Assembly: GCA_025917655.1 (NCBI GenBank)
Contig: CP084613.1
Location: 1,663,501-1,727,500 of the forward strand
Direction of reading: 5' to 3'
From: Chlorella sorokiniana
Taxonomy: Eukaryota; Chlorophyta; Trebouxiophyceae; Chlorellales; Chlorellaceae
Length of the DNA stretch: 64,000 nucleotides
This document shows positions 11,527 to 22,772 of the stretch, piece by piece; within the stretch, counting starts at the first letter, position 1; each line of letters starts with the position of its first letter. A model generated the notes under the pieces. It was not told the origin of the DNA and made no database searches. It saw only the letters and a list, made by a program, of their open reading frames with translations. Both the position numbers and the translations under genes were made by a program.

Positions 11527-12962
11527 ATGAGCGGCAAGCGAGGCAGGCAGGATGGGGGCGGCGGCAAGCCCAACAAGAAGCGCTACGTGAACAAGGCAGT
11601 AAGTGCCTCCAAGGAATGGTGTCGCAGCGCCCGGCAGCTCAAGGTGCTGACTGCGTGCCTGCAGGCTGTCGTCAGCTCGAAGGGCGCCATACCCCCTAAC
11701 TCACAAGGCATTTTGATCAGCTGCACAAATTCGAAGGAGCAGCAAGCCGGGAGGGAGGCGATCGCTCTTTTCACCGAGGTGACCGGTTGGCGTCACAGCC
11801 CTGTGGCACCATTCGGTTTTGCTGCACCGTTGCAGTCCTGCGACGCACGCTCCCGCACATCTTGCCCTGCAGAGTTATGAGCAGCTGGGCGGCACATGGA
11901 CGCAGCAGGCAGCGCCGGCAGCGAGCGACGACGTGCCCACCGACTTTGCCGCTGCGCTAGCCAGCGAGGTTGCGGAGTTGAGGGAGCGGTCACGGCAGCC
12001 CTTTTACTACCACCACCTGGGCCTGCACTCGGTCGTCTACGTGGAGTGCAAGGACGCGGAGGGCCCGTCGCCGGCTGCCCTGGTGGCGCATGCATGCGAG
12101 CGCGTGGCCGCTGCGCAGCAGGTCCAAACGCGCCACTGCTCGCGCTTCTACCCTGTGGAGCACACCTGCTACGCCTCGCTGGACAAGGTGCAGGAGCTGG
12201 CCGAGCATGTGGTGGCACAGCACTTCCCCGCAGATGCGGAGCAGGGCGTTGAGGTGGGTGGGTGATGGGGGGAGGGGGGGCCTGCGGGGGTGTGCCGCCA
12301 GCCGGCAGCCTGTGATCAAGCTGCGACGCGCGCTGCTGCCCAACTTGGCTGCCTCTCCCGACTCCCACCCTTGTTGCTTCCAGTTTGCGGTGATGTATGA
12401 CGCGCGTGCCGCGCCCCCTGGATCGCATGGAGGTCATCAACGCCTTCGCCACGCGCGTGCCGGTGGGGGCGCTGTCAGGCGCAGCGGCAGCATTGAGTGC
12501 ATGTGACGCGCAGCCAGTGCAGCAGGCTGGCACCAGCCGCGCTCGCTGCGCACCGCCGTGCTGCCTGAGGCGCGGCCCTGACCCCGCCCTCTCCCGCAGA
12601 AGCCGCACAGGGTGAACCTGGGGGCCCCCAGAAGGCCATCCTGGTGAACGTGGTGAAGGCGCAGTGCGGCGTGGCGGTGGTGGAGCGCTTCAAGGAGCTG
12701 TGCCGCTTCAACGTGCGCACCCTGGCCCTACCGGGAGGAGGAGCGCGAGGCGCAGCGCGAGGCGCAGCGCAGTGCCGCCAGGGAGAAGGGCGGGGCAGCG
12801 CCGGAGGAGCAGCAGGCGCAGGTGTCGGACGACCCGAAGCAGCGGCAACAGCTGGACGGGGCGAGGGGGAGGAGCAGCAGGCAGGGGGCGAAGCACTGGC
12901 TGAGCAGACTGTCTGCACTGACGCCGCCTGCCTGGTTGTGCTGTAACAGGAGCAGCCGGTAA
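11527..12962 (+). CDS. THUMPD1: THUMP domain protein, THUMPD1/Tan1-type tRNA acetylation adaptor
   Basis: In yeast and animals this protein is the adaptor that presents tRNA to the Kre33/NAT10 acetyltransferase for ac4C12. Exon 1 starts MSGKRGRQDGGGGKPNKKRY and contains GILISCTNSKEQQAGREAIA, the conserved first strand of the Tan1 family. Exon 2 gives FAAALASEVAELRERSRQPF and HCSRFYPVEHTCYASLDKVQ. Exon 3 gives FAVMYDARAA joined to LDRMEVINAFATRVP, and exon 4 gives AILVNVVKAQCGVAVVERFK, the THUMP RNA-binding strand. Two frame breaks lie in C runs: 12414-12418 has one C too many for the conserved frame. Near 12726 one extra C hides a charged tail (YREEEREAQREAQRSAAREK). The stop is therefore at 12944-12946 as written, or 12960-12962 in the corrected frame. 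Confidence 0.85.
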
Positions 12963-13383
12963 GAGGCTCACAGGCCCAGCATCAACACCCGTTGAGGCCC
13001 ATGCTATGTGCTGCGCAGCCAGAATCAAAAGAAAAAAAGACAAGTCGAAAAGTGAGGGAGATGTGCAGCAGGATGACAGGATGCAGCGCAAGCAAAGGCT
13101 AGTGCTCAAGGTGCGGAAGGCGGCTGGCAGGCCCCAGGGCGTTGCCCATCCGGGCGCCCTGCTCAGGCCACCACCCAGCCAGCGCCAGGCTCCTGACCTC
13201 ACGCTGGAGCTGGCCAGCGGGCTGGGTCGCTGCAAGGTGGGCGCGTGCGCCAGCCAGCCAGCGCGCCCTGCAGCCTACCAGCGCGCACTGCCGCGGCCGG
13301 CGTCGCTGTCCCGGGGCGGGAAGTTGTCGCGGCGCCCCGATCCTCAACCACACGGCTGCAGCGGGCAAGGCAAAGCGAGGCAG
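12947..13383. other. Intergenic between convergent genes
   Basis: Three-prime side of THUMPD1 and of eIF4B. A Lys-rich frame near 13015-13060 (KRKKDKSKSEGD) could be a further THUMPD1 exon if GTAAGA at 12960 is a donor, but I cannot support it. A TGTAA occurs at 12942. Confidence 0.4.
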
Positions 13384-16231
13384 TCAGGCGCTGCACCGCG
13401 TCTGTCGGTTGTAGTCGGCCAGCCAGCGCGCCTGCTGGCTGGCTGGCAGGCAAGCAGTGCCCAGCTGCCTGTCACCCAGCCCTTGACGTGCACGGCGCGT
13501 CCCCGCCCTGCACACACCTGCGCGGAGCACGCTCCTCCCGCGCCGACTTGTCTTCACGGAACCCGCGGGCGCCGGGCCGCCGTTTGAGCTGCTTGCAGGA
13601 CGGCGCCAGCTGGCCTCTGCGGGCGAAGGCTCACGTGCGCGTGGCCTGCACCAGCACAAGGCGATGGCGGGGGCTTAGGCTGGGTGGCCGGCATACTGGG
13701 CCCAGCAGTGGGCCCCTGAGCGATGGAGACTTTGCCCCAGCTATAATCAGCTCGAAAAAGCCCATGCCACACCCGCTCCCCCTCCCCGTCCGCCACCCAG
13801 CGCGCCCACCTGGTCTCCCCGCCTTCTGGCGCAGCGCGTGCGTACTTGGCCTGCGTGTCGAGCTCCAGCTGCAGCCTGGCCAGCCGGCCCTCCAAATCCT
13901 CCAGGGCCTGGCCCACGGTGCGGGCGGCGGCCGCCTCCCCCCTCACCATCTGCCTCCTCCCCGCCCTCAGCCTCGTACTCTGCGTCCGCCTCGCCCGCCT
14001 CCACGCGCACCTGCAGGTTGGTGATCTCCGCACGCAGCGCGCGCTCCTCGGCGGTTTCGGGCCTGCAGGAGGTCCAAGGCAGGCGCGACCAGCAGCGGGC
14101 GGGGTGTCAGCAAGAGGCCGCCGGGCTGTGCCTCAACGCCTTCCCGCCAGCAATCTAGACAACCCTCCCTTGCAGTGCTGCTCCCCACTACGCTGCCCGG
14201 TCCGTTGGCTGCTTCCCTGGCCGCGCGCGCCCCTCCTCCCCACCCCCCTTGCCAGCACCCCCACCTGTCCACTGCCTCGTGCTCCAGGGCCAAGTCTTCC
14301 TTCACCGCATCCCGACCCTGCTCCCGCAGCACCTCCTCGCGAGGCCGCGCTGCGCCAAATACAGACGCCTTGCTGGCGCCAGCAGGGGTGGTGGCCGGGG
14401 GGCGGCCGCCGAGCGCGGCGCCAGGTTGAGGCGCGGGCGCTCGCGTGGCGGGGAGCTGGGGGACAGAGCTGGGCCCGCGCGGCGCCACGTGGGCTCGGCG
14501 CTGATGTCGCGGCTGTGAGGGCGCGCGTCGCGGCTGCCATCGCGCGGCGCGGTGCGCTCCCAACGGTCGCGTGAGGCGTCGCGGCTGCCAGGGCGGTCGC
14601 CAAAGCCAAAGCCGCGGCGGGGCAGCCGGTCGTCAAGCTCGCGGCGCGACCGATCCTCAAACGCGGTGGGCTTGAAGTCGGCACCAGACGCTCTGAAGAG
14701 GAGGCGGAGAGGAGGGTGGGTCAGCATGTAGGAGCAGGCCAGCCGTAGGACCGTGGCAGACAAGTTGCCCACTGGTAGCCAAGTGCTGTGCGCCCGTCTA
14801 CACACAGCGTCCTTGCCATCCGCCGATACTGAACAGCCGAGTCGACAACGAAGTGGAGGTTGCCAAACCTCCACCCCAGCCCAGCAGCCCCCATGCCCTC
14901 ACTTGCTCCAGCGGTCCTCGGTGTCCCGCGCGACGGCTCACGGAAACCTGGGCTGCGCTCGCGGAAGCCGCCGCGGGGCGATCGTCAAAGCCGCCGCGGG
15001 AGCGATCGTCAAAGCCGCGGGACCCGCTGGGCACAAACTGCTTAGACTTGCCCCAATCATCCACCTCATCGGCACGAGAGGGACCGTCCAACCCCTCCCT
15101 GCAACGCAATAGCAGCGGCGTGAGACGAGTGCAGCACAGTCGGGCCTTCCCTGCAGGCAGGCCCTGTACATCCACCACACCTGCACAAATCATCCCTAGC
15201 CGGGCCCCCATCCCCTGCGCTACGCAGCCCACACCTGCTGCGGTCACGGAAGCCGCCATCACGCTCGCGGAAGCCGCCGCCAAAGCCGCCGCGCCCGCGG
15301 TCCTCAGAAGCCGCAAACTTGCGATCCGCGCCCCAGTTGTCGCTCATCTCAGCGCGTGAGGGGCCCATGTCCTCCTCTTCGCCACGGCGCGGGCGGCGCT
15401 CGTCATCGAAACGGCGCCCGCCTGTGGGTCAAGGGAACGGCACACGCAGGACACCATGTCACAAAGGGCAGGCATGGTACAAAGACTGCGCGCATTTACA
15501 CGCCATGCAATGTGACCCGTCGATGATGAGAGGGTCACATAAGATGCCCGGGAATGGTGTAATATGATGGCTGTAGAAGATCCCAGATTGCTGGGTTGAC
15601 ATGCAGGCATTTCTGCATCCCTGCAGTTGGCAGCCTCACCTTCCCGGCCGCCATACTCGCGGAAACCACCGCCCAAAGGCCTATCAGGCCGCTCCTCGCC
15701 TTCGGCACGCGGCCTTGGCGCTGTTGGCAGGCTGAGGATGTCCACATCACCACCACGGCGACCAGCACCCAGCAGTGGGCCGCCGCCGCCGACATCAGAC
15801 TTCAGGAACTCGTTGAGAGAGAGAACCTGCTTCGTCGCTTTCTTTTTCTTGTCCTTGCGGGTTTCCTTGACCTTGGCGGCAGCAGCCAGGTCCGGGAAAT
15901 CGTCCTCCTTGACACCCAGCGCTGGGAAGGCGCTGGTGGGCGCCACCAGGGTGCCTGCAGCCAAACGTCGCAGGCTGCATTAAGGTCAAGCAATCCAACC
16001 TGACCCATCAGGCACGCCAGGCAGCCGCATGCAGAGAGCAGGCGCAAGGCGTTTGGCTGCAGCGACAGGATGGTGGGCTTGCCACTCCTAATGATATCAC
16101 CGCGGCTCAGGAGTGCTGCAGGGAGGGTGCGCGCCGCTGAGCTCCCAACTCAGTCCATCACCTGCGGCCTCTTCTTCCTCTACATGGTCAGCCCACGCTC
16201 CGCCGCCCGCCGCCTTGCCCCAAACGCTCAT
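13384..16231 (-). CDS. EIF4B: Translation initiation factor eIF4B, plant type
   Basis: Cytosolic RNA-binding cofactor that stimulates the eIF4A helicase during ribosome scanning. Exon 1 (from ATG 16231) reads MSVWGKAAGGGAWADHVEEE. Exon 2 has FPALGVKEDDFPDLAAAAK, a Lys-rich run, VLSLNEFLKSDVGGGG and ILSLPTAPRPRAEGEERPD, the plant eIF4B N-terminal signature. Exons 3-5 are Arg/Gly/Asp/Phe-rich (RGFDDRSRGGFDDR; GFGFGDRPGSRDASRDRWER). Exon 5 carries RPRLNLAPRSA and then ASVFGAARPREEVLREQGRD, the most diagnostic plant eIF4B motif. The last exons are coiled-coil-like (RALRAEITNLQVRVEAGEAD; LARLQLELDTQAKYARAA). Several frame jumps coincide with C or G runs (about 14395, 14975, 13932). The 3' limit is uncertain: the last supported exon ends near 13510 (FREDKSAREERAPRR), and a stop at 13384 is possible. 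Confidence 0.82.
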
Positions 16232-16847
16232 GATTTTATGAGAAAGAGGCCTCTCCAGGCGTAGATTGCATTCATATGACCGCCACCAGTGGCGCCTTTC
16301 CACCCGCCTGCACGGAAAGCGGCCACGATGCCCTGCCTCAAGTCCATCGTTTGCAGTGGCACATTCCAAACCTTTCCTTTAACAGCAAGGCAGGAGGTAT
16401 TGCATATGAATGGGAGACTATCTCCTGCTCTGCTCGATTGCTTATGCATAAGCTCCGTACAGCAAAAACAAGGCGTCGGCTCAGTTGCGCGCATTTACAG
16501 GTTGGATGGTGCCCTTGGATGGAAAAATGGTAGCACTCGTGAATGACACGTGAAATACTTCCAAAGGCCAAATACGAAGGCCGGCAAGCAGGCGGACAGG
16601 GAATACAATGAGAGAAAGGCAAGAGAACCTGAACAGCTGAGCCAGAGTACAAGCTAAATGTTGAAAGGCACGCAAGGGCCATCTGATTTATTGTTAGTAC
16701 CACCGATGCCATGGTGCATCTGCGAAATTCTTCCTGAGTGGCGGACATCAGACAGGTGCGGAGGTGCAGTTGGCCAGCGCTGTACAACAGGTGCCTGGCA
16801 GCACACCTGCAGGTGTGCACGTCCCACAACTTTTAACCCATGCTGCT
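16232..16847. other. Intergenic, A+T-richer than its surroundings
   Basis: Promoter side of eIF4B and 3' side of the small gene that ends at 16848. Open frames on both strands are short and unspliced with no recognisable protein. TTACA (TGTAA on the minus strand) occurs near 16494. Confidence 0.5.
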
Positions 16848-17528
16848 TCATTTGGCCATCTTGGCAAACTTGAGCAGGGCAGAGGTAGCGCTAAGCTTGG
16901 CAGCAGCCTCAGGCGCAGGCATGGCGCCAAGCTTGGCATAGCGCGCCAGGGGCTGCAGGCCACCATCTGCTGGAGGCTGTGCGATCGTGCCAGCAGGCGG
17001 AGCAGGGTCCAGCGTGGCCAGACGGTACAGCGGGTTGCGCTTCACTGCTGCTGGCAATCTGCTGAGTACAGCCGCTGCGGCAGGCAAAGGGTCGCTGCCT
17101 GCTTGCTGCACTGCTGGGAAGGCACTGGATGTGCTGCCCCACACTGGAGACGCAGCAAAACTTGGTGGCATGCTGCGGTTCCCTCGCTGTGCGGCAGCGA
17201 ATCGCAGCTGTGTGGCATCGGCATGCCTGCTTCTTGGCAAGGCCTCCTTGGCAGGGAGTTGGGCTGAGGCTGCAGGTGAAGACGGCGCAGCACTGGCGTT
17301 GGTGAAAGCGTGGTTGGCAGCAAAGGCACGGTTAGGCGCTGCAACGCAGGATCACTGCTTCTAATCCGCGCCGTGCCCAACCTAGCTGGGACTTGTGGAC
17401 ACTCGTGCACCCCTGCGCCTGGGTTCACCTGCGTTCGCCACAGCAGCCACCTTCTGTTTCTTGGCGTTGCGCAGCACCGCGCGCCCATGCCTGAAGCCCC
17501 AGACAAGCAGCTCCTTCCGACCGGGCAT
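16848..17528 (-). CDS. Small unknown protein, two exons
   Basis: I do not recognise this gene. Two exons splice cleanly: exon 1 is 17528-17429 (MPGRKELLVWGFRHGRAVLR, then a basic NAKKQKVAAVANA) with donor AG|GTGAAC, and exon 2 is 17338-16848 after acceptor TTGCAG. The reading phase matches (GCA G|CG CCT). The 196-residue product is basic at the N-terminus, Ala/Pro/Ser-rich in the middle, and has one region that looks conserved (AAVKRNPLYRLATLDP, AP-rich spacer, LQPLARYAKLGAMPAPEAAA) before the end SALLKFAKMAK. The N-terminus could be an organelle targeting signal. The clean splice and long second exon support a real gene. A carrier gene on the same strand starts upstream. Confidence 0.55.
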
Positions 17529-17841
17529 TGCGGCAGGGGAGGGATTGAGCACTTGTGTAGTTCGCAGGTGCGGCTGAAACAGTCTGCGGAGGCCCTGAAG
17601 ATAATTTATCGAGCAAACACACCCACACAAGGTGTTCATAACGGGCTGCAGCCCATGGTTGAGGCTTCTACTTGCTGGCAAAGCGAGCCCAGCACAGGGT
17701 TTGGACAGGCATCGAGGTTTGTGGCTGCGCTACATGTGTTTTGCATGCAATGCTGCAAGCATGCCGGCACCATGACCGATCAAAGCTGCACACGCTAAAA
17801 AGAAACACTGATTGACCGCAGGCGCAGTTCAGGGCGCAGCC
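17529..17841. other. Short intergenic region
   Basis: Between two minus-strand genes. No feature seen. Confidence 0.4.
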
Positions 17842-19985
17842 TCACGCCGTAGCCCGCTGTGCCTTGGCTGTGGAGCCGCCCTCCACGGTCTCCAGCAGGT
17901 CCCGTGCAAGGTCTGTGAACTTTTCCTTGCACACAAATAACAACGCCGCTGCCAAAACGCTCTGCACAATTTTTGTGCGCAGTCCGCGGTAATAGCCGCC
18001 AATGCCTGGGGAGAGGGAGCGGGAAGCGGGTTGGGCCTTTGTGCCTGCCACGTGGAGGGCACGCTTTGCTTGGTATCAACAAAACCCTTGCTCCTGGTCA
18101 AAGAGTCACCTATTCCCTTTGGGCAAAACAGGCGGCACAATGTTCAACCTTGGCACCGTCATCCCCACCTTCAGTGCGTGCAATGTCGGCTGCCGCAGAC
18201 AAGATGCTGCTGTGCTGCGACCCGCCTTTGTCCCCGCGCTGCCACGGCTGGCAGTGTACATGCGCGTCTGTGGTGGGGAGTAACGACAGAAAAGGGTGGG
18301 CTCGCACGGCCGAACCAATGCCACCTGGCCACGAAGCCCGCTAATTCGATGGTTGCCCCACCTTGATGTTCATCATGGGATAGGTGGCCAGGGTGGCACC
18401 CGCCTTGGCCAGAGCCGACAACAAAAACACCTCCAGCGCGGAGGAACGCTCCGCCTTGCCGCTCGGGCTTGCACGCCTTGGCATGAGCAGGATGGCGGCA
18501 TGGGCAGCGTAAGTGCGACGAGGCAAAGCAAGGCATAGCTGGTCCGGCTGCAGGCCAAGCTGTCACTGCCCCAGGCAAGCTGTCCAGCCCTTCTGCCCCG
18601 TACCGGGTGCCCGACACTCGACCCCAACTGAGCATTACCTGAGCTTGGCACATGCCGCGGTGAGCCACTCGTACAACGCATACTGCACCGTCGGATTCAC
18701 TACCATCAGAATGCTGGCGGCGGTGCCATTCCAAAAGCCACCCAACCCGTACTCGCGATACACGTGACGCGCCACTGCAGGGTAGGGGCAAGGGTTTGTT
18801 TGTACAGTAAAGCCCGATGATAGCACAGAGAGGAAGGGTGGGGGTGCTTGCTGGGCACCTGGCCTGTGCTTTGGAGCATGCCGGCCACCCACCTGCCACA
18901 ATGCCCGTCTTGCTGGGCACCACTGAGGGCTGGCCATCTGCTGCCGTGGGCACCCTGATGGCACGGCCCTGCGCTTGCATGCGGGTAGCAACCATCCAGA
19001 TGGGGCTGCACGCGGGGACAGCGGGGTGGAGGGAGCGACCACTGTGAGTTGTGGCAGCACAGGCGGCTCAGCCTGGGAACCCAGGCAGGCATGCGCGCCT
19101 GCGCCTCCCGCCTCCATCTTCTTTACTTTCTTAGCGCAGCCGCCCGCCCTGCACCCACTTGGTCAGCAGCACATTCCCCATGCCCGCCAGGGCCGCCACC
19201 GCCAACGACTCGGCGACCGTGACGTGCGCCCCTCGGATGTCCGCCTCGCTGAGCAGGATGCGCCCGCCGCCTGCCGCTGCCTCAGCCGCCGCGCGGCGTA
19301 GCACCGCCAGACGGCGCAGCAGGCTGTAGAGGTAGAAGTAGATGCCCTGGGACACAGTGGTGCCCAACAGGCTGGCGGGCAGCCCCGCAAACAGCGACTG
19401 GTAGCCGCCGGTGCGTGCCAGCTGCAGGCAGGAGGTGGGGTAGGGTCAATCAAACGGCGTATGGGACACATGGTGGCAAGCTTGCAACCCAGGACCACCA
19501 GACGCGCGGGACTGGTGGACCAGCACGGGCGGGGACCGCCAGCCCGCCTGGCCCGCCTCACCTCTGCAAGCTCATGCAGCGTGCCGCGACGGCGCTGCTG
19601 CTGCTGCTGCTTGCCTGCCTCTACATCCTGTTCTGCGGCAGGTACAGTGCGGGCTCGAATGGCTTGCAGGGTATTCACCTGCAAAAAATCATAGTAAGTA
19701 AGTATAGGCATTTTGGCGGAGCTCGTGCCTCAGCCATCCACCGGGCTCGAAGTGCGCGCTTGCAGGGGCTGCCACGCCCCTGCAACCGCATTGTGCAGCT
19801 TCACGTACCGTCATCAGGGGATAAGTGGCTACGGTGGCCACGATGCCTGCACACCATACAAACAGGAGCATGGGCAGGGCTGTGGTCCGTCTCAAGGGCT
19901 ATAACATGGGTTAGTGTACACTAAGGCAACTCTCACCTCCAATCGCCCCCGCTACCCCCTCCACCGCAGCGTCAGAAGGAGGCAT
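17842..19985 (-). CDS. Peroxisomal adenine nucleotide/cofactor carrier, PMP34-type mitochondrial-carrier family
   Basis: Six-helix solute carrier. Spliced exons read MPPSDAAVEGVAGAIGG, then IVATVATYPLMTVNTLQAIR (first repeat), a Gln-rich loop after EQDVEAGK, GLPASLLGTTVSQGIYFYLY, a loop with LLRRLAVLRR, VAALAGMGNVLLTNPIWMVA followed by TRMQAQGRA (second repeat), and YGLGGFWNGTAASILMVVNP. The third repeat is VFLLSALAKAGATLATYPMM followed by NIKSRM, and the end is GIGGYYRGLRTKIVQSVLAA followed by FVCKEKF. The NPIW and TYP signatures and the GxxGxYRGL C-terminal motif place it with PMP34/PXN carriers of the peroxisome membrane. They carry ATP, AMP, CoA or NAD; which is used here cannot be told. 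The start at 19985 gives a very short N-terminus, normal for this family. Divergent from RFC4, 306 bp between starts. Confidence 0.85.
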
Positions 19986-20291
19986 CCTCCGGTGTCGGCA
20001 CTGACAAGGCCTCCGGGGCTATGTTGAATAGACGTGTAGGAGCAGAACGCACAACATCTCGCCGAAACACGCCGACATTCTGAAGAGACAGTGACGGTAC
20101 AAGCGCAGGACGGTGCAATTGAAGGTGCCTCTCGGCAAGCTTCGGGACGAACCACCGATCGAGGTGACAACTGTGCATTTGTGTGCGGTTCGGTTTTCGT
20201 AACACGCACACCCAAGTTTGTTTGAGAACTGCACTGCACTTTCGTGCGTTGAGGCCTCCTCGCGGAGCATCCACCTGACAAGGACACAGCA
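19986..20291. promoter_or_regulatory. Divergent promoter region, PMP34-like carrier / RFC4
   Basis: The two start codons lie 306 bp apart and point away from each other, so both promoters must fit here or overlap the first exons. The sequence is less G+C-rich than the genes. No TATA box or named motif is clear. Confidence 0.5.
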
Positions 20292-22159
20292 ATGTCACAA
20301 CCCTGGGTGGAGAAATAGTGAGGATTCAGCTCCGCAATTGCTGCCTCGTTTCCAGCAGGAACTGATCTCCCTGCTCACACCCTCCCTGCAGCCGTCCACG
20401 GACCATCGGTGAGGTGGCACATCAGGAGGAGGTGGTGCAGACGCTGCAGAGTGCCCTGTCTTCGGGCACGGTGAGCTACAGCGGTCCTATGTGGCGGCGC
20501 TGTCGATTGCGCTGTCGTGGTCGTGAGGCTGCGCCTGTTCCCTCCCAATTCCATTTACCACCCGATGCGCCACGCTTGTCTGATACCATGTCGTACACGT
20601 GTCCGCTCCCTCCCGCTGCTGCCCCCGCTGTTGCGCTGCAGCTGCCGCACCTGCTCTTCTACGGCCCCCTGGCACCGGCAAGACGACCAGCGCGCTGGCC
20701 ATTGTGCGGCAGCTGTTTGGGCCTGAACTCAGCAAGGCGCGTGTGCTCGAGCTCAACGCGTCCGACGAGCGCGGGATTGGCGTGGTGCGGGACAAGATCA
20801 AGGGGTTTGCGGCGGGGTCGGTGGGCGGCGGCGTCCCGGGCTACCCCTGCCCCCCCTTCAAGGTCGTCATCCTGGATGAGGCCGACTCGATGACCGGGGT
20901 GAGCAGGGGGCAGCAACCACGTGAACCGCGTTGCAGCGCTGGCAAAGCGGCCGCCAGCCCGGCGTGGTCCTGCCACCCCAGCCCTGGCCTCCCGCGCCTC
21001 GCGATCCCCGCAGGACGCCCAGAACGCGCTACGCCGCACCATGGAGACCTACTCCCGCGTCACACGCTTCGTCTTCATCTGCAACTACGTGTCGCGCATC
21101 ATCGAGCCGCTCGCCTCGCGCTGCGCCAAGTTCCGCTTCAAGCCGCTGCAGGGCGACGTCATCAACCACCGCATCCACCACATCTGCGGGGGTGTGTGGG
21201 GGGCCGGGGGGGTGCGCGGAGGGGTTGCAAGGGCCCTGCTGGGAGGCTGCTTCTGTGGGAAGGGCAGGCTTGAGGCGAGACAGCAGCCGAGGGGGCACCA
21301 TGCAGGGCGCCGTTGCTGGCCTACAGCATGGGCCGGGGCCAGCCATCGCAATTGGCCAGGTGCTCCTGGGCTTGTGATCTCGCTGGCGTGCTGGGACTCC
21401 TGCTGTTGCGCGCAGCCGAGGGGGTGGCGCTGGGCGAGGGCGCGCTGGAAGCGCTGTCGCGTGTGTCGGGGGCGACATGCGCAAGGCCATCACCACGCTG
21501 CAGGTGGGCGCGTTGGAGGGGGCAGCCATGCGTGCAGCCATCTGCACCTTGGGGGACGCTCAGCCAGCGCATAGCTTCCTGGTGCCTTTGCGTTCGCCCA
21601 GGCCGGTCATTACTGTACCCTCCTCGCGCCGCCCCCCCCCCCCCCCTTTGTGCACAGAGCGCGGTGCGCTTGCGGGGCAGCCCCGTGCAGCCTGCGACCA
21701 TCACAGATGTGTCTGGGGCGGTGCCCCAGCGGTGGTGCAGGGCGTTCTGGCGGCAGCGCGCAGCGGCCAATTTGCGCGGGTGCAGGCGGCGGTGGGCGAC
21801 CTTGTTGCGGAGGGCTACCCGGCGCAGGAGGTGTTGCTGCAGCTGCAGGATGCGCTGCTGGCGGATGAACAGACGTCGGATGCGGGTGGGTGGGAGGGCG
21901 GCGCGGGGGGAAGCTAAGGGCAGCGTTCGCCAGGGGTTACGGGAGAGGCCGCTCGGGCTGGGTCGGCTGCGCATAGGGTTGCTGCTGGCCTCGGCTGGCA
22001 TGCGACCCTCCCCTCTCCTCCCTGTGGCCCCCAGCCAAGGGACGCATCCTGTGCCGGCTGTCAGAGGCGGATAAGTGCCTGGTGGACGGGTCTGACGAGT
22101 TCCTGCAGCTGCTGGGCGCCGCCAGCTTTGCGCAGCAGGTGTTGGCGGGCAAGGCATGA
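20292..22159 (+). CDS. RFC4: Replication factor C subunit 4 (clamp loader AAA+ ATPase)
   Basis: Subunit of the RFC complex that loads PCNA at primer ends. Exon 1 (20292-20317) encodes MSQPWVEK and splices to exon 2 (20392-20470): [20 protein letters not shown]. Exon 3 has [20 protein letters not shown] (Walker A), [20 protein letters not shown], and [12 protein letters not shown] (Walker B DEAD). Exon 4 has [20 protein letters not shown] and [20 protein letters not shown] (RFC box with the SRC arginine finger). Later exons: [20 protein letters not shown], a collar helix ([20 protein letters not shown]), and [20 protein letters not shown]. The motifs [12 protein letters not shown] and PCPPFK with FGPEL match RFC4 rather than RFC2/3/5. 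Three single-base losses break the frame in C/G runs (20665-20669 inside Walker A, 21468-21472, 21724-21727). TGTAA at 22210 follows the stop. Confidence 0.92.
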
Positions 22160-22772
22160 GGCAAGCTTGCCCCCTGGCACAGCCCTTCATGCCCGTGTGC
22201 ATTGCGTGTTGTAATATTGGGAAGCAGAACTGGCAGGCATTAGTGGCGCAGGGCATGCATGTAGACACGACATGATTGAACGTGGGTGGGGTAGGCAGGG
22301 CCGTCGCCTGCAAACGCGGCCATCGTGCGATCCCCTTCAAACTGCGCGGCGGGGGTGCGTGCGCGCATGGGGAAGCTCGTGCACAGCCCCACCCCCAGCC
22401 CCGCGCACGCCTTGTCCAGCTGGCAGGGTGAGGGAGGGCACGATGGTGTGTTGTAGCTCTCCCAACAGTGCGCTCTGCAGGGGCGCTGGGTGGCAGGATT
22501 TAATGTGTGCGGCGCAGTGGCCCACCAAATACATGACGGTCGTGCAGAGCCTGTCTGCTCACTACTGTCACGATTGAGCTCTGACAAGTGCTTGCATGCA
22601 GGATGGGGTGGGGGTGATGGAGATTTCCGCTTAACTTTGGAGCTTTCATTTGAGGCCACCACTCCAGTACAGGTGTGATTCAGGCTGTTTGGCGAGTCTC
22701 CTGTTATGAGCCCTTACAACAGGCAGACACCAACCGCAACGGCTTTAATGCATCCCCCCCCGCCTGCTCTCG
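22160..22772. other. Intergenic between convergent genes
   Basis: Holds the RFC4 3' end with a TGTAA polyadenylation signal at 22210-22214 and the 3' side of the next minus-strand gene. No coding sequence is supported. Confidence 0.55.

Noticed and set aside
21321-22340. 339-codon minus-strand frame over RFC4
   Set aside because: Antisense of RFC4 exons and introns; RFC4 motifs on the plus strand are unambiguous.
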